Source: JAHTBL01 sp038532735 (GTDB lineage Bacteria; Pseudomonadota; Alphaproteobacteria; Rhodobacterales; Rhodobacteraceae). From it: a stretch of DNA of 64,000 bases. Numbering within the stretch: the stretch's first letter is position 1; each line of letters opens with the position of its first letter. The position numbers and the translations under genes are program-made. The DNA lies in the NCBI GenBank assembly GCA_038532735.1, contig JBCBAC010000001.1, forward strand, positions 186,001 through 250,000, read 5' to 3'. This document shows positions 1 to 8,623 of this stretch, piece after piece. The notes beneath the pieces were generated by a model. That model ran no database searches and had not been told where the DNA came from. It was given only the letters and a program-made list of their open reading frames with translations.

Positions 1-1365
1 GTCCGAGAAATTGCGATTGGTCTTGAAAAGCGGAACCGCCCAGGCACCCGTAATGACAGAAATCTGGGCGTTTGGATCCTTCGCCATCATCCACTCAACC
101 GTCTGATCATCGTCCGGCCCGAACTGAAAACACTGTCGTTCCCCCCGCGTATTCCAGATCAGATTGGTTAGAAATGCGTTGGGCCGGTAATCCCGCGCCT
201 TCGCTGAGTTATAAAGCGCGCCGGCATAGCTGCTTTCGTTATTCGCAAACTCCACCTTATCCTTGGCAAACAGATGGCCATGCACTTTGGCCCCGGAGGC
301 GCGGGTGAGCCATGGTTCAAAATCCTCGAACAGCTCCGTAAAGCCTTCGAAAACCGAATAAGGCGCGCTTGTCATGCCGTTTTCCCAACCATCGTTGGGC
401 ATCCGGCTTTGCATATAAAGCCCAGCGCGCCCGCGGGTTCGGCGATCCACGGCTTTGGCGAAGATACGGTCGATCTTGCCTGGGTTCGGCTCTGTCCGTT
501 TCATGGCGCCGTCCGCGTCGGTCAGAAATGCAGAATAGAGCCGATCCGCCTTGGACCAGATCTTGCGCGCGACAAAACAGTCAGACCGACGCAGAAGCTG
601 CAAATGATCGTCATAAAAAATGTGCGGTTTGCCCTGAAAATCGAACTTCGACAGGGTCAGAGACCGGCTTTCCACGTTCGAGGAATAAATCCGGCAGAGC
701 GTTTGAAAATAGCTCTCATCCGGGATCCAGACGCGTTTGAAATAGGTGTCGTATACGTTGCGATCCGGGTCTTGCAGAATGGCCGAGAGGGTCTGCCGCG
801 TCAGGCACCACCATTGCGATCCCATATGGGGCACCAGCCCAGCCGGGATCTTGCGCTTGTAGCCAATCTTGCGCTGCAGCTCGACGAACCGGTCAAAGAA
901 ATAGCGACGCTTCTTCCAGGAGAATGGGAAGCTGAGCGTGAATCGTTCCGCATCAAGCCCGCCAACGGTCCAAGGCACATCCTCTGTGGTGGCCGATTCA
1001 ATGAAATCCGTGCGCGGGCGATCCGCTAGATAATCGACAAGCTCCTGCACGGGCCGCAAAGGCAGGCAAGAGCCAGAGGCCAGATAGACATGCGTGATCT
1101 TGTCATCGGTGCGCAATAGCTGTTCGGAAGCGGCTTGCGAGGCGGCAACAATGCCCCACGTGCCCCATTCACAGCGATAGCGCGTTTTGCAAAACGAGAT
1201 TTCGTCGACATCCGAGAGATTGCGGACAAAGGTCTGGTAGGTTTTGCGATCCACGAACTTGTCGCAGTGAATAACGACCGGACAGCCGCTTGCCGCCCAA
1301 TGCCGCGCGACCTGCTCGGCGCGATGCAGTGCTGTATGCACCAGCATGACGATCCCAACGGTCAC
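1..1365 (-). CDS. GT14-like (core-2/I-branching type) glycosyltransferase, 3' end outside window
   Basis: Reading the minus strand from GTG at 1365 gives 455 codons with no stop before the window edge, so the C-terminus is missing. The start has a strong GAGGAGG ribosome site (1377-1371) and lies 10 bases after the stop of the upstream glycosyltransferase gene. The N-terminus (TVGIVMLVHTALHRAEQVA, then VIHCDKFVD and YLASGSCLPLRP) matches the beta-1,6-N-acetylglucosaminyltransferase/GT14 fold. Later come QWWCLTRQT and WIPDESYFQT, which fit the same family. The second half resembles the DUF5927-type C-terminal region seen in Rhodobacteraceae homologues. Probably adds a sugar branch to a surface polysaccharide. 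Donor and acceptor cannot be read from sequence. Confidence 0.8.
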   Translation of the reverse strand, partial: MTVGIVMLVHTALHRAEQVARHWAASGCPVVIHCDKFVDRKTYQTFVRNLSDVDEISFCKTRYRCEWGTWGIVAASQAASEQLLRTDDKITHVYLASGSCLPLRPVQELVDYLADRPRTDFIESATTEDVPWTVGGLDAERFTLSFPFSWKKRRYFFDRFVELQRKIGYKRKIPAGLVPHMGSQWWCLTRQTLSAILQDPDRNVYDTYFKRVWIPDESYFQTLCRIYSSNVESRSLTLSKFDFQGKPHIFYDDHLQLLRRSDCFVARKIWSKADRLYSAFLTDADGAMKRTEPNPGKIDRIFAKAVDRRTRGRAGLYMQSRMPNDGWENGMTSAPYSVFEGFTELFEDFEPWLTRASGAKVHGHLFAKDKVEFANNESSYAGALYNSAKARDYRPNAFLTNLIWNTRGERQCFQFGPDDDQTVEWMMAKDPNAQISVITGAWAVPLFKTNRNFSD

Positions 1366-1375
1366 CGCGCCCTCC

Positions 1376-2386
1376 TCATGCCCAGTTGCCCTTGGACATC
1401 AGGCCAAGGATCTCAAGCTGACGCCAGTTTATGTATTTTTCCGACCATTTGCACCACAGGTCCGGATTTTCCTGCAAACCTGCGGCATAGGCGCGATATT
1501 CGTGGCTGTTGGCATAGTGCTGTTTGCGCTCAAGCTCTTCCTGAGCCTTTTGAGGGAAGGTGTTAAGAAACTTGGCGTGCAGCAGACAGCCCGACGCTTT
1601 CTCCCCACCCCATTCATCATAAACCTGATTCAAACCGCGCGGCAGCAACATATGAGAGGAACTGGCATAAGCATAATTGCGGTGCCATTTGACGAGCGGA
1701 ATTTTATTCAGCGCTGGCGCACGTTCGGGCTTATCTGCAAAGAATACGCGCGCGCGGGGTCCGCCTTGTATCCACAGATTCCCAAACCGCTTGTTCCGCT
1801 CAATCGTGTAGTTGCCGGAATCAAACCACGACGCGATCTCAATCGGGTCCTGCCCCTCATGGTAGGGCGTATCGTTCAACGGGCCCTTGGGATACATGTC
1901 CAGCAGCATCGCGCTGAACGACTTGATGGACGACGCGTCTAGCCAGTCAGTCAACGCTTGGATCGGGCGCGTGTCGCAGAACGGGTATACCAGAAACTCA
2001 TCCGGATCGACGACCAGCGACCAATGACCATGGGCATATTTGAGTTGTAGGTAGTTCAGCCAATCGACCCCGAAGCGGGAGCGTTTGTAGCTGCCTTGCG
2101 TGCTCCAAACCGAGACATCTGATTGGTCCTGCAGATACTCCAAAGACCCATCATCGCTATCGTTATCAACAAAGAAGAAATGGTTCACGCCCATGTCGCG
2201 ATAGTAGCGCAGGAAATAGGGCAGGCGGATCCGTTCGTTGCGCTGTGTCGTGAAGGACAGCACGTCACCGGGCTTGATCTGGCTTGTGCGATTGACGGCC
2301 GCAACCAGCTCCCGGCTTTTGCGATATGCACGAAGCCGAAACCGTTTGCGACGCAGCCGCAGTCGATATGTTTGTGCCAGTCCCAA
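1376..2386 (-). CDS. Glycosyltransferase family 2-like protein (Glyco_tranf_2_4 type)
   Basis: A 336-residue GT-A type enzyme. The hallmark RNERIRLPYFLRYYRDMGV starts at residue 49, followed by a nucleotide-sugar binding DNDSDDGS (74-81) and the acidic metal-binding DPDE (127-130). The N-terminal 25 residues are very basic. The start is TTG at 2386 with an AAGGGACG ribosome site. No better in-frame ATG lies upstream of the conserved domain. It sits between a GT4 gene and the GT14-like gene and is probably co-transcribed with both for polysaccharide assembly. The sugar specificity is unknown. Confidence 0.8.
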   Translation of the reverse strand: MGLAQTYRLRLRRKRFRLRAYRKSRELVAAVNRTSQIKPGDVLSFTTQRNERIRLPYFLRYYRDMGVNHFFFVDNDSDDGSLEYLQDQSDVSVWSTQGSYKRSRFGVDWLNYLQLKYAHGHWSLVVDPDEFLVYPFCDTRPIQALTDWLDASSIKSFSAMLLDMYPKGPLNDTPYHEGQDPIEIASWFDSGNYTIERNKRFGNLWIQGGPRARVFFADKPERAPALNKIPLVKWHRNYAYASSSHMLLPRGLNQVYDEWGGEKASGCLLHAKFLNTFPQKAQEELERKQHYANSHEYRAYAAGLQENPDLWCKWSEKYINWRQLEILGLMSKGNWA

Positions 2387-2425
2387 AACGTCCCTTAATC
2401 GCCCTTGCCTGCGTTCACGTCGGTA

Positions 2426-3673
2426 TCATGCAACCCTTAAGACGATGTTGAAGTGGTCTGTCCATGTCGGAAGCGCAAAATGATCAGACGTCGCCTGCGT
2501 ACCCGATATATTTTTTCCCCGTTCCAAAGCCGTCTCGACCGCTTTTTTCCAAAGATACCCGTCATTTACATCTAGGTAAACGGGGATGTCGCCCAGAAAC
2601 TCGCGGTAGACGGGCAGGTCTGCGCAGATGACCGGTGTTCCCAGCAAAGTGGCTTCGGCCGGGGGAAGGCCAAAGCCCTCGGTGACGCTCGGAAAAAGCA
2701 GTGCAGTCGCGCCTTTCAAAAGCACGAAAAGATCGGCGTCTGACAGGGTGTTCAACTCAATGATTGCCGGGCCCGAAGCGTCAAGCCTATGAAAAACCTC
2801 CTCATTCTTCCAGCCGCGTGCGCCGGCGATAACCAGTTGAGGCATTTCATCAGCTCTGCGCTCTTTCGCGAGCGCCTCCCAGACATCCAGCAGCAACGCA
2901 TGGTTCTTCCGGGGTTCGATCGTGCCGACAGAGACAAAAACAGGGCGCGTAGCATCAACCGCGTCCGGCCAGTAACCTTCCATCAGATCAGGCTCTGTTA
3001 CACCCAAAAGCACCACAATCCCCTTGGGTGAGAGCCCCCATTCCCTGAAATATCGCTGCGCGTCGCGCTGGCTTTGCGCCGAATTATAGATCACCAGATC
3101 GGCCAGCTCGCCGACACGTCGCAGCTTTGCTGCGAAGGCTTCGGGAATGCCGTCGGCTTGATGTTCCGGATAATCAAGCGGGATCGTGTCGTGGATCATC
3201 ACCACCCGTTTGGCATGCGCGAAAGCCTCCAGCACGCAGCGGGTGAGGTTGGCGTGACCAACGTTCAGATAACTGGCACCCTCCGGAATATGCGCGGCGA
3301 TCATGCGGGCGAGCCCCTGCGGGCGACATCTTGCGAGTGCGTGGCGGCGGACCAGGCTTTCAGCCTGTTGGCGCGTCGGTGCAGCGCGGTTGGTAAACCT
3401 GCTCAGCAGATCACGTGCGGGCCAATTGCCCTTTGCCAGACACCCCTCAAGGGCAGCGACGCCCATCCGCTCCAGCAGGACATACCCCAGAGACGTCCGC
3501 ACAAGCCCAAACAGTGGTCCATCCAGCTGCAACAATTGGGTCAGATACGCCATCTCGACCCGGTCAACACCGGTCATCCGCCGCCCCGCGCGCGAAACGA
3601 GGCGCGTCAGGTCAAGACACCGGGTCTGTCCGCTATTGATCGTAATGCCCTGTTTGGTGCCAGCGCCATGCAT
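2426..3673 (-). CDS. Glycosyltransferase family 1/GT4
   Basis: 415 residues with a GT-B fold. Features include IHDTIPLDYPE (160-170), the start of the C-terminal Rossmann half at GTIEPRKNH (250-258), and the donor-binding TEGFGLPPAE (331-340) carrying the conserved glutamates of GT4 enzymes. The N-terminal part (TRLVSRAGRRMTGVDRVE) is typical of a mannosyltransferase-like subgroup in polysaccharide clusters. The ATG at 3673 gives a 41-base overlap with the end of galE and has only a weak ribosome site. No alternative start precedes the conserved TRLVSR segment, so the overlap is probably real. Confidence 0.83.
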   Translation of the reverse strand: MHGAGTKQGITINSGQTRCLDLTRLVSRAGRRMTGVDRVEMAYLTQLLQLDGPLFGLVRTSLGYVLLERMGVAALEGCLAKGNWPARDLLSRFTNRAAPTRQQAESLVRRHALARCRPQGLARMIAAHIPEGASYLNVGHANLTRCVLEAFAHAKRVVMIHDTIPLDYPEHQADGIPEAFAAKLRRVGELADLVIYNSAQSQRDAQRYFREWGLSPKGIVVLLGVTEPDLMEGYWPDAVDATRPVFVSVGTIEPRKNHALLLDVWEALAKERRADEMPQLVIAGARGWKNEEVFHRLDASGPAIIELNTLSDADLFVLLKGATALLFPSVTEGFGLPPAEATLLGTPVICADLPVYREFLGDIPVYLDVNDGYLWKKAVETALERGKNISGTQATSDHFALPTWTDHFNIVLRVA

Positions 3674-4616
3674 CGGTAATCATCTGCTTCATATCCGACC
3701 GCTTTGGCCGCCATCCAAGCTCAGTTTCGGCTCTAACGCTGCCGGAAACAAGTTTCGTGCAGTCCCCAGCGCGCCGCGACCCTTCGGTCACCGGGACGGC
3801 CTTATTGGTGACAGCGCGGCTTTCTGTGACCACTTCGCGCACGGAAAACCCGTTCCCGGTGCCAAGATTGAAAACCCGGCTGTCTTTGCCATCCTGAAGC
3901 CATTTCAGACCCAAAACATGGGCATCGACCAGGTCCATCACGTGAACATAGTCACGAATACAGGTCCCATCGGGTGTGTCGTAATCCGTACCAAAGATCG
4001 TCAGTGCATCCCGCTTGCCATCAATCGCATCCAGCATCAGCGGAACGAGGTGGGTTTCGGGTTGGTGAAACTCCCCCACCTCGCCATCGGGATCAGCCCC
4101 AGCCACGTTGAAATAGCGGAAAATGACAGAGCGGAGGCCGTCGCTTTCCCCAAAACCGGCAAGCATATCCTCAATCGCGCGTTTGGAAGCGCCATAAGGA
4201 TTGATCGGCTCTTGCGGACAGTTTTCGTTCAACACGACATTGTCATGGTCGCCATATGTGGCGCAGGTCGAAGAGAACACGATCTGCATGCAGCCTGCCT
4301 TCACCATTGCCTCGAGCAGAGTCAGCGAGCCAACGACATTGTTGCGCCAGTAAAGCGCGGGCTTTTGCATGCTTTCGCCAACCTGGCTCAGCGCTGCAAA
4401 GTGCATGACGGCAATAGGCTCATACTTGGTAAAAACCGCTTCAAGGCGGGCCGCATCTGTTAGCTCGCCCTGCTCGAACGGGCCGAACTTGACGGCATCC
4501 TGCCAGCCGGTGGACAGGTTATCGTAGGTCACGGGTGTAAAGCCCGCCGCTTTCAGCGCCTTGCACGCATGCGAGCCGATATAACCGGCACCGCCCGTCA
4601 CCAATACATGTGTCAT
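3633..4616 (-). CDS. galE: UDP-glucose 4-epimerase
   Basis: 327 residues, the usual GalE length. It interconverts UDP-glucose and UDP-galactose with bound NAD. The NAD-binding GGAGYIG is at 8-14, the catalytic SST at 115-117, and the Tyr-x-x-x-Lys pair at Y141 and K145 (NPYGASK). It follows galU by 9 bases, so the two probably form one transcript that supplies UDP-galactose to the neighbouring glycosyltransferases. Confidence 0.95.
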   Translation of the reverse strand: MTHVLVTGGAGYIGSHACKALKAAGFTPVTYDNLSTGWQDAVKFGPFEQGELTDAARLEAVFTKYEPIAVMHFAALSQVGESMQKPALYWRNNVVGSLTLLEAMVKAGCMQIVFSSTCATYGDHDNVVLNENCPQEPINPYGASKRAIEDMLAGFGESDGLRSVIFRYFNVAGADPDGEVGEFHQPETHLVPLMLDAIDGKRDALTIFGTDYDTPDGTCIRDYVHVMDLVDAHVLGLKWLQDGKDSRVFNLGTGNGFSVREVVTESRAVTNKAVPVTEGSRRAGDCTKLVSGSVRAETELGWRPKRSDMKQMITDAWRWHQTGHYDQ

Positions 4617-4625
4617 GGGTGCAGC

Positions 4626-5519
4626 TTACTGGGCTGCATTCTGCTGGGAAACCATATGGCTCAGATATTCCGAGAACTCGTCCTTGAGGTCATCGCGCCC
4701 AAGGGCAAAAGCGACGGTCGCCTGCAGAAAACCAGCTTTAGAGCCGCAATCGAAGCGCTGGCCCCGGAAACGATATCCATAGACATTGCGCTCTTCGCTG
4801 ATCTCATCGGCAATGGCGTCAGTCAGCTGAATTTCCCCACCCGAACCTGACTTCAACCGGTTCAAGTTCCGCAACACATCGGGCGTCAGAATATAGCGAC
4901 CGATGACAGCCAGATTGGAGGGCGATTCCTTTGGATCAGGCTTTTCGACCATGCCGTTGACCGACACCATGTTGCCCATATCCTCGCGCACGTCGAGCAT
5001 ACCGTAAGACGACGCCTTCTCTGGCGGCACTTCCATCGCAGCGACCATGCATCCGCCGGTTTCTTCATATGCCTCAACCATCTGCTGCAAACAGGGCTTT
5101 TCGGCGGCGATCACGTCATCGGGTAGGATTACCGCAAAGGGTTCATTCGCGATCAAACGGCGGGCACACCAGACAGCGTGACCGAGGCCAAGCGCTTTGT
5201 GTTGGCGAATATAGGCAATCGCGCCACTGTCCATATTGGTGCTTTTCAAAGTCTCCAAAAGCTCTGTCTTACCCTTTTTGCGCAATGACGATTCCAGATC
5301 AGGCGCGTGATCGAAGTAATCCTCCAGTGCGTTCTTGCCGCGCGAGGTCACGAAGATGAATTCCTTGATGCCCGCCGCGCGCGCCTCATCAATAGCGTAT
5401 TGGATGAGCGGTCTGTCGACCAACGTCATGATCTCTTTTGGGACGGCTTTCGTTGCGGGCAAAAAGCGGGTTCCCAAACCCGCGACCGGAAAAACGGCTT
5501 TCGTAACTTTGCGCTTCAT
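4626..5519 (-). CDS. galU: UTP-glucose-1-phosphate uridylyltransferase
   Basis: 297 residues. Makes UDP-glucose from UTP and glucose-1-phosphate. The nucleotidyltransferase signature GLGTRFLPATKAVPKE spans 14-29. LPDDV and EKPDP motifs of the GalU family follow. ATG at 5519 has a GAGGACAG ribosome site. First gene of the galU-galE-GT4-GT2-GT14 minus-strand run. The 115 bases upstream, before the end of the next gene, probably hold its promoter, but I cannot name the boxes with confidence. Confidence 0.95.
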   Translation of the reverse strand: MKRKVTKAVFPVAGLGTRFLPATKAVPKEIMTLVDRPLIQYAIDEARAAGIKEFIFVTSRGKNALEDYFDHAPDLESSLRKKGKTELLETLKSTNMDSGAIAYIRQHKALGLGHAVWCARRLIANEPFAVILPDDVIAAEKPCLQQMVEAYEETGGCMVAAMEVPPEKASSYGMLDVREDMGNMVSVNGMVEKPDPKESPSNLAVIGRYILTPDVLRNLNRLKSGSGGEIQLTDAIADEISEERNVYGYRFRGQRFDCGSKAGFLQATVAFALGRDDLKDEFSEYLSHMVSQQNAAQ

Positions 5520-5634
5520 TCTGTCCTCGCCTCTTTTCTGGTCCTTCGACGCTCAACCGCGCCATCGCGTATGATCGGTATACCACAAGTCTTTCCGAAC
5601 GGTATCTGTCCTGAAGACTAACCGCCTTATGTTG

Positions 5635-6897
5635 CTAATTTGAATCGTTTTTTAAGCGGATGTCTGCGCAACCCTGACTAGAAAATGCGCGTTGCTCAGA
5701 GCAGCGCTGCACTTCATGTGCCACGCGCGCATGAAACCCCTTTCCTAAAACGGGTTTTTGTGATCGGTCAGATCTTCCCCAAAGACCACCTGACTGCACC
5801 CAGATTCCCGGTGCTTCAAAGCGGACATGGTGCCTGCGAAAAGATGGACCGAGCAGAAAGACTGTCACGATATGCCCCGCACTGCGCAGCTCACGCGCCT
5901 GCGCCCTGAGTTTTGCGCGTTGCCAGGTGCGCCCTTTCAACACCATCGACCGCCCTGTCGCTGTCGAGCGGAATGGCATGAATTCTGATGGCTCTGCGTG
6001 AAGGGGGTGAGGTGAGAGCGCTCGCTTCTGCCCTTCGGCAAACCCCTCGTGAAGGCTTTTCATCAGAAGACCCACGTCTCGCGGTTCGATCACGCCAAAC
6101 ACCAGATAGTGCAACAAGCGCTGTCGCTGAGCCTGCGCGTAGTCATTGAAAATCGAGTCTATTTTCGCCAAATTCGCATGTTTTCTGAGAAAAACCGCCT
6201 TGCTTGCACCCAGCTGATAAAGGCTTTTGGGAGCACGGCCCCGACTACGCGTGGAGTTGGCGGCAAAACCATGATGCACTTCGGCTTTCGGAGCAAACGC
6301 GATCCTGTAACGCGCTTTAGCGAGACGCAAACACAGGTCGGTTTCATCGAGATAATAGTGAAACGCCGGGTCGAACCCGCCAAGCGTCAGCAACACGTCG
6401 CGGCGGATCGCCATATTCGTGCCTTCCAACTTGGCCGTCTGACCATCAGGCAAATCAGGTACAAACGGGCCCTGTTGGCTTGGATAATCGGTGCGGTCAC
6501 CGGCTTGGTCAATCGACCCAGCCTTCCACTGGAAGGAAATCCCGTTTCGGCCCCGCACGTAACCACCGACAGCGGACACATCTTTTAACGCAAAGCCCTT
6601 CACCAATTCCGACAGCCAAGTCGGTTCCGGCACGGCATCGTCGTCAAGGAAGGCAATGATCTCGCCGCTGGCTTGCAGAATACCCATGTTTCGCGCGGCA
6701 GAGATATTTGGCGCGTCAAAGGCGATCGTCTTGATCCGGTCGGCGTAGCTGGCCACGGCGTCCAACCCGGCCCGATCCGCGACAACCACAACTTCGAACC
6801 GTGGATAAAGCAGCTGCGACACCCCCATTACGCAGCGCTTCAACAGGTCCGCCCGATCACGGCTGACAATGACAACGCTGACGGAGGGTTGGGTCAT
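5635..6897 (-). CDS. Glycosyltransferase family 2 with long C-terminal extension
   Basis: 420 residues. The N-terminal GT-A domain has VSVVIVSRDRADLLKRC at the start, NISAARNMG (64-72) and the metal-binding DDDAVP (85-90). YYLDETDLCLRLAKARYRIA is the usual acceptor-site region. After about residue 290 comes a basic, low-similarity tail of about 130 residues that I do not recognise. The start overlaps the kdsB stop by 4 bases (ATGA), so it is translationally coupled to kdsB. Confidence 0.8.
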   Translation of the reverse strand: MTQPSVSVVIVSRDRADLLKRCVMGVSQLLYPRFEVVVVADRAGLDAVASYADRIKTIAFDAPNISAARNMGILQASGEIIAFLDDDAVPEPTWLSELVKGFALKDVSAVGGYVRGRNGISFQWKAGSIDQAGDRTDYPSQQGPFVPDLPDGQTAKLEGTNMAIRRDVLLTLGGFDPAFHYYLDETDLCLRLAKARYRIAFAPKAEVHHGFAANSTRSRGRAPKSLYQLGASKAVFLRKHANLAKIDSIFNDYAQAQRQRLLHYLVFGVIEPRDVGLLMKSLHEGFAEGQKRALSPHPLHAEPSEFMPFRSTATGRSMVLKGRTWQRAKLRAQARELRSAGHIVTVFLLGPSFRRHHVRFEAPGIWVQSGGLWGRSDRSQKPVLGKGFHARVAHEVQRCSEQRAFSSQGCADIRLKNDSN

Positions 6898-7694
6898 TTT
6901 TGACCCATTTGGGCCATCATAGACTCAATTTTCAGGACATCCTCGGGGTTATTCAGCTCCCAGAACTGCCGCCCCTTTGCCTCTACCTCAACGCACAGAA
7001 TACGGCGGCCGTTTTCAAGGAAACGCAATTGTTCAAGGCCTTCCAACTGCTCTAAAGGGCCCTGCGCCCATGTCGGATACAGCGCGAGAGCATCGGGCCG
7101 ATACGCATAGACACCCACATGATGAAAAACGGGGGTTTCAGCGGTATCCGCATAGGGTTCGGGTGTGAAGGGGATCACTTCCTTGCTGAAATAGAGCCCG
7201 CTGTGATCGGCATCGAAAACTGCAGTTGTGCCGCCGACGCGCCCTTCTGCCCGATCCTGCTTGAGCCCCGCCAGCATAGCGCCGTCGCAGCGTAAAACTG
7301 GCGTTGCGATGTCGGATTGAGTGTCTGCCTTCAACCCCGAGACAAGGTCTTCCACGAACCATGCTGGGGTCAGCGGCGCATCGCCTTGCAGGTTAATCAC
7401 AATCTCAAACCCACCGCCTAGCGCCTCATGCGCCTCTGCGCAGCGTTCCGTTCCGTTTTCGCATGTTTCAGAGGTCATCACGACCTCGGCCCCAAAGGCC
7501 TTTGACGCGGTTCGGATACGGTCGTCATCTGTGGCGACGACAACCCGGTCCACGCCGCGCACCGCACAAGCCGCCTCCCAAGAGCGTTGAATCAGGCTCT
7601 TTTCCTGCCCATCAGCGCCTTTTAGGCCAACAAGCGGCTTGCCGGGATACCGGGTAGAGGCATAACGGGCCGGGATAACCAACAGAACGGACAT
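6894..7694 (-). CDS. kdsB: 3-deoxy-manno-octulosonate cytidylyltransferase
   Basis: 266 residues. Activates Kdo with CTP to CMP-Kdo, the donor for lipid A core or Kdo-containing capsule. PARYASTRYPGKPL (8-21) is the KdsB nucleotide-binding signature, and NLQGDAPL and EQLRFLENG appear later. It is slightly longer than the E. coli enzyme (248). The start overlaps the cysQ stop by one base and the end overlaps the GT2 start by four, giving a cysQ-kdsB-GT2 operon. Confidence 0.9.
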   Translation of the reverse strand: MSVLLVIPARYASTRYPGKPLVGLKGADGQEKSLIQRSWEAACAVRGVDRVVVATDDDRIRTASKAFGAEVVMTSETCENGTERCAEAHEALGGGFEIVINLQGDAPLTPAWFVEDLVSGLKADTQSDIATPVLRCDGAMLAGLKQDRAEGRVGGTTAVFDADHSGLYFSKEVIPFTPEPYADTAETPVFHHVGVYAYRPDALALYPTWAQGPLEQLEGLEQLRFLENGRRILCVEVEAKGRQFWELNNPEDVLKIESMMAQMGQK

Positions 7695-8491
7695 CAGGGC
7701 TTTTCCAGATCCACACCCGGCGCATAGGCGATGAAGAACGGGTTGGCGAAGCCGTCTTTTCCATAAGCAAGATCGGTATGGTCATCGAACCGCACAACGC
7801 GCCCGCCCGCGCCTGAGAGCACCGCATGACCTGCGGCTGTATCCCATTCCATTGTGCGACCCAAACGGGGATAAAGATCAGCCTCCCCCGTCGCGACAAG
7901 GCAGAACTTCAACGAAGACCCAGCGCTTTTGCTGTCAGCGACCTGATATTTGCCAATATAGCTGTCCGTATCGGCATCACGATGCGACTTGGATGCCACC
8001 ACCATAAGAGCCGAATTGTCTGGTTTAGAGACTGATATCGCCTCCACCTCGCCAATACTGTCTTTCGCGAAAGGGCCGGTCTCTTCCACCGCGCGCCCCG
8101 TGGCCTGCGTGTAGAACAAGCGTTCCCGCGCAGGGGCATAGACGACACCACGTGTCGGCACACCGTCTTCGACCAACGCGATATTCACCGTAAAATCACC
8201 CCGACGGTTGATGAATTCCTTGGTGCCGTCCAATGGATCAACGATCAGAAAGGTCCGAACGGACTGCTGATGGGAGGCTGATTGCTCCTCCGTCACCAGC
8301 GCGATATCCGGGAGCGCCGCGCGCAGCCCTTCAGAGATATGCGCATCGGCGGCCTCGTCCGCAGCGGTGACAGGGCTGTCGTCAGACTTCACCTTCACGT
8401 CAAAATCATCGGAGTTGTAAATCTCCATGATCAGGTCACCTGCTTCCAATGCAAGACGGCGGATCGTGTCGGTTAAGGCCTGATAGTCCAC
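7694..8491 (-). CDS. cysQ: 3'(2'),5'-bisphosphate nucleotidase
   Basis: 265 residues of the inositol-monophosphatase superfamily. Hydrolyses PAP, the by-product of sulfotransfer and sulfate assimilation, to AMP. Metal-binding residues are visible as TEE (67-69) and DPLDGT (85-90), plus EWDTAAGHA near the C-terminus. It heads the cysQ-kdsB-GT2 run. A PAP phosphatase next to polysaccharide genes would suit sulfated glycans, but cysQ is also general housekeeping, so this is only an inference. Confidence 0.9.
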   Translation of the reverse strand: MDYQALTDTIRRLALEAGDLIMEIYNSDDFDVKVKSDDSPVTAADEAADAHISEGLRAALPDIALVTEEQSASHQQSVRTFLIVDPLDGTKEFINRRGDFTVNIALVEDGVPTRGVVYAPARERLFYTQATGRAVEETGPFAKDSIGEVEAISVSKPDNSALMVVASKSHRDADTDSYIGKYQVADSKSAGSSLKFCLVATGEADLYPRLGRTMEWDTAAGHAVLSGAGGRVVRFDDHTDLAYGKDGFANPFFIAYAPGVDLEKP

Positions 8492-8525
8492 GGGCGCTCT
8501 CCTTTCATCGCAAATCGTTGCGATA

Positions 8526-8553
8526 TTGAATTAATTGCTGATTTCCTTATGAT
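8526..8553 (+). promoter_or_regulatory. Candidate sigma70-type promoter of the export permease
   Basis: TTGAAT (8526-8531), a 16-base spacer and TATGAT (8548-8553) lie in the AT-richer divergent gap between cysQ and the plus-strand permease. This would give a leader of about 65 bases. Judged by eye only. Confidence 0.4.
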
Positions 8554-8623
8554 TGCATGCAAAGAGAACGGCAAGAATTCCCTGATATTCCATCACCGCA
8601 CCCGACGCGTGCGAGAGGCAACG

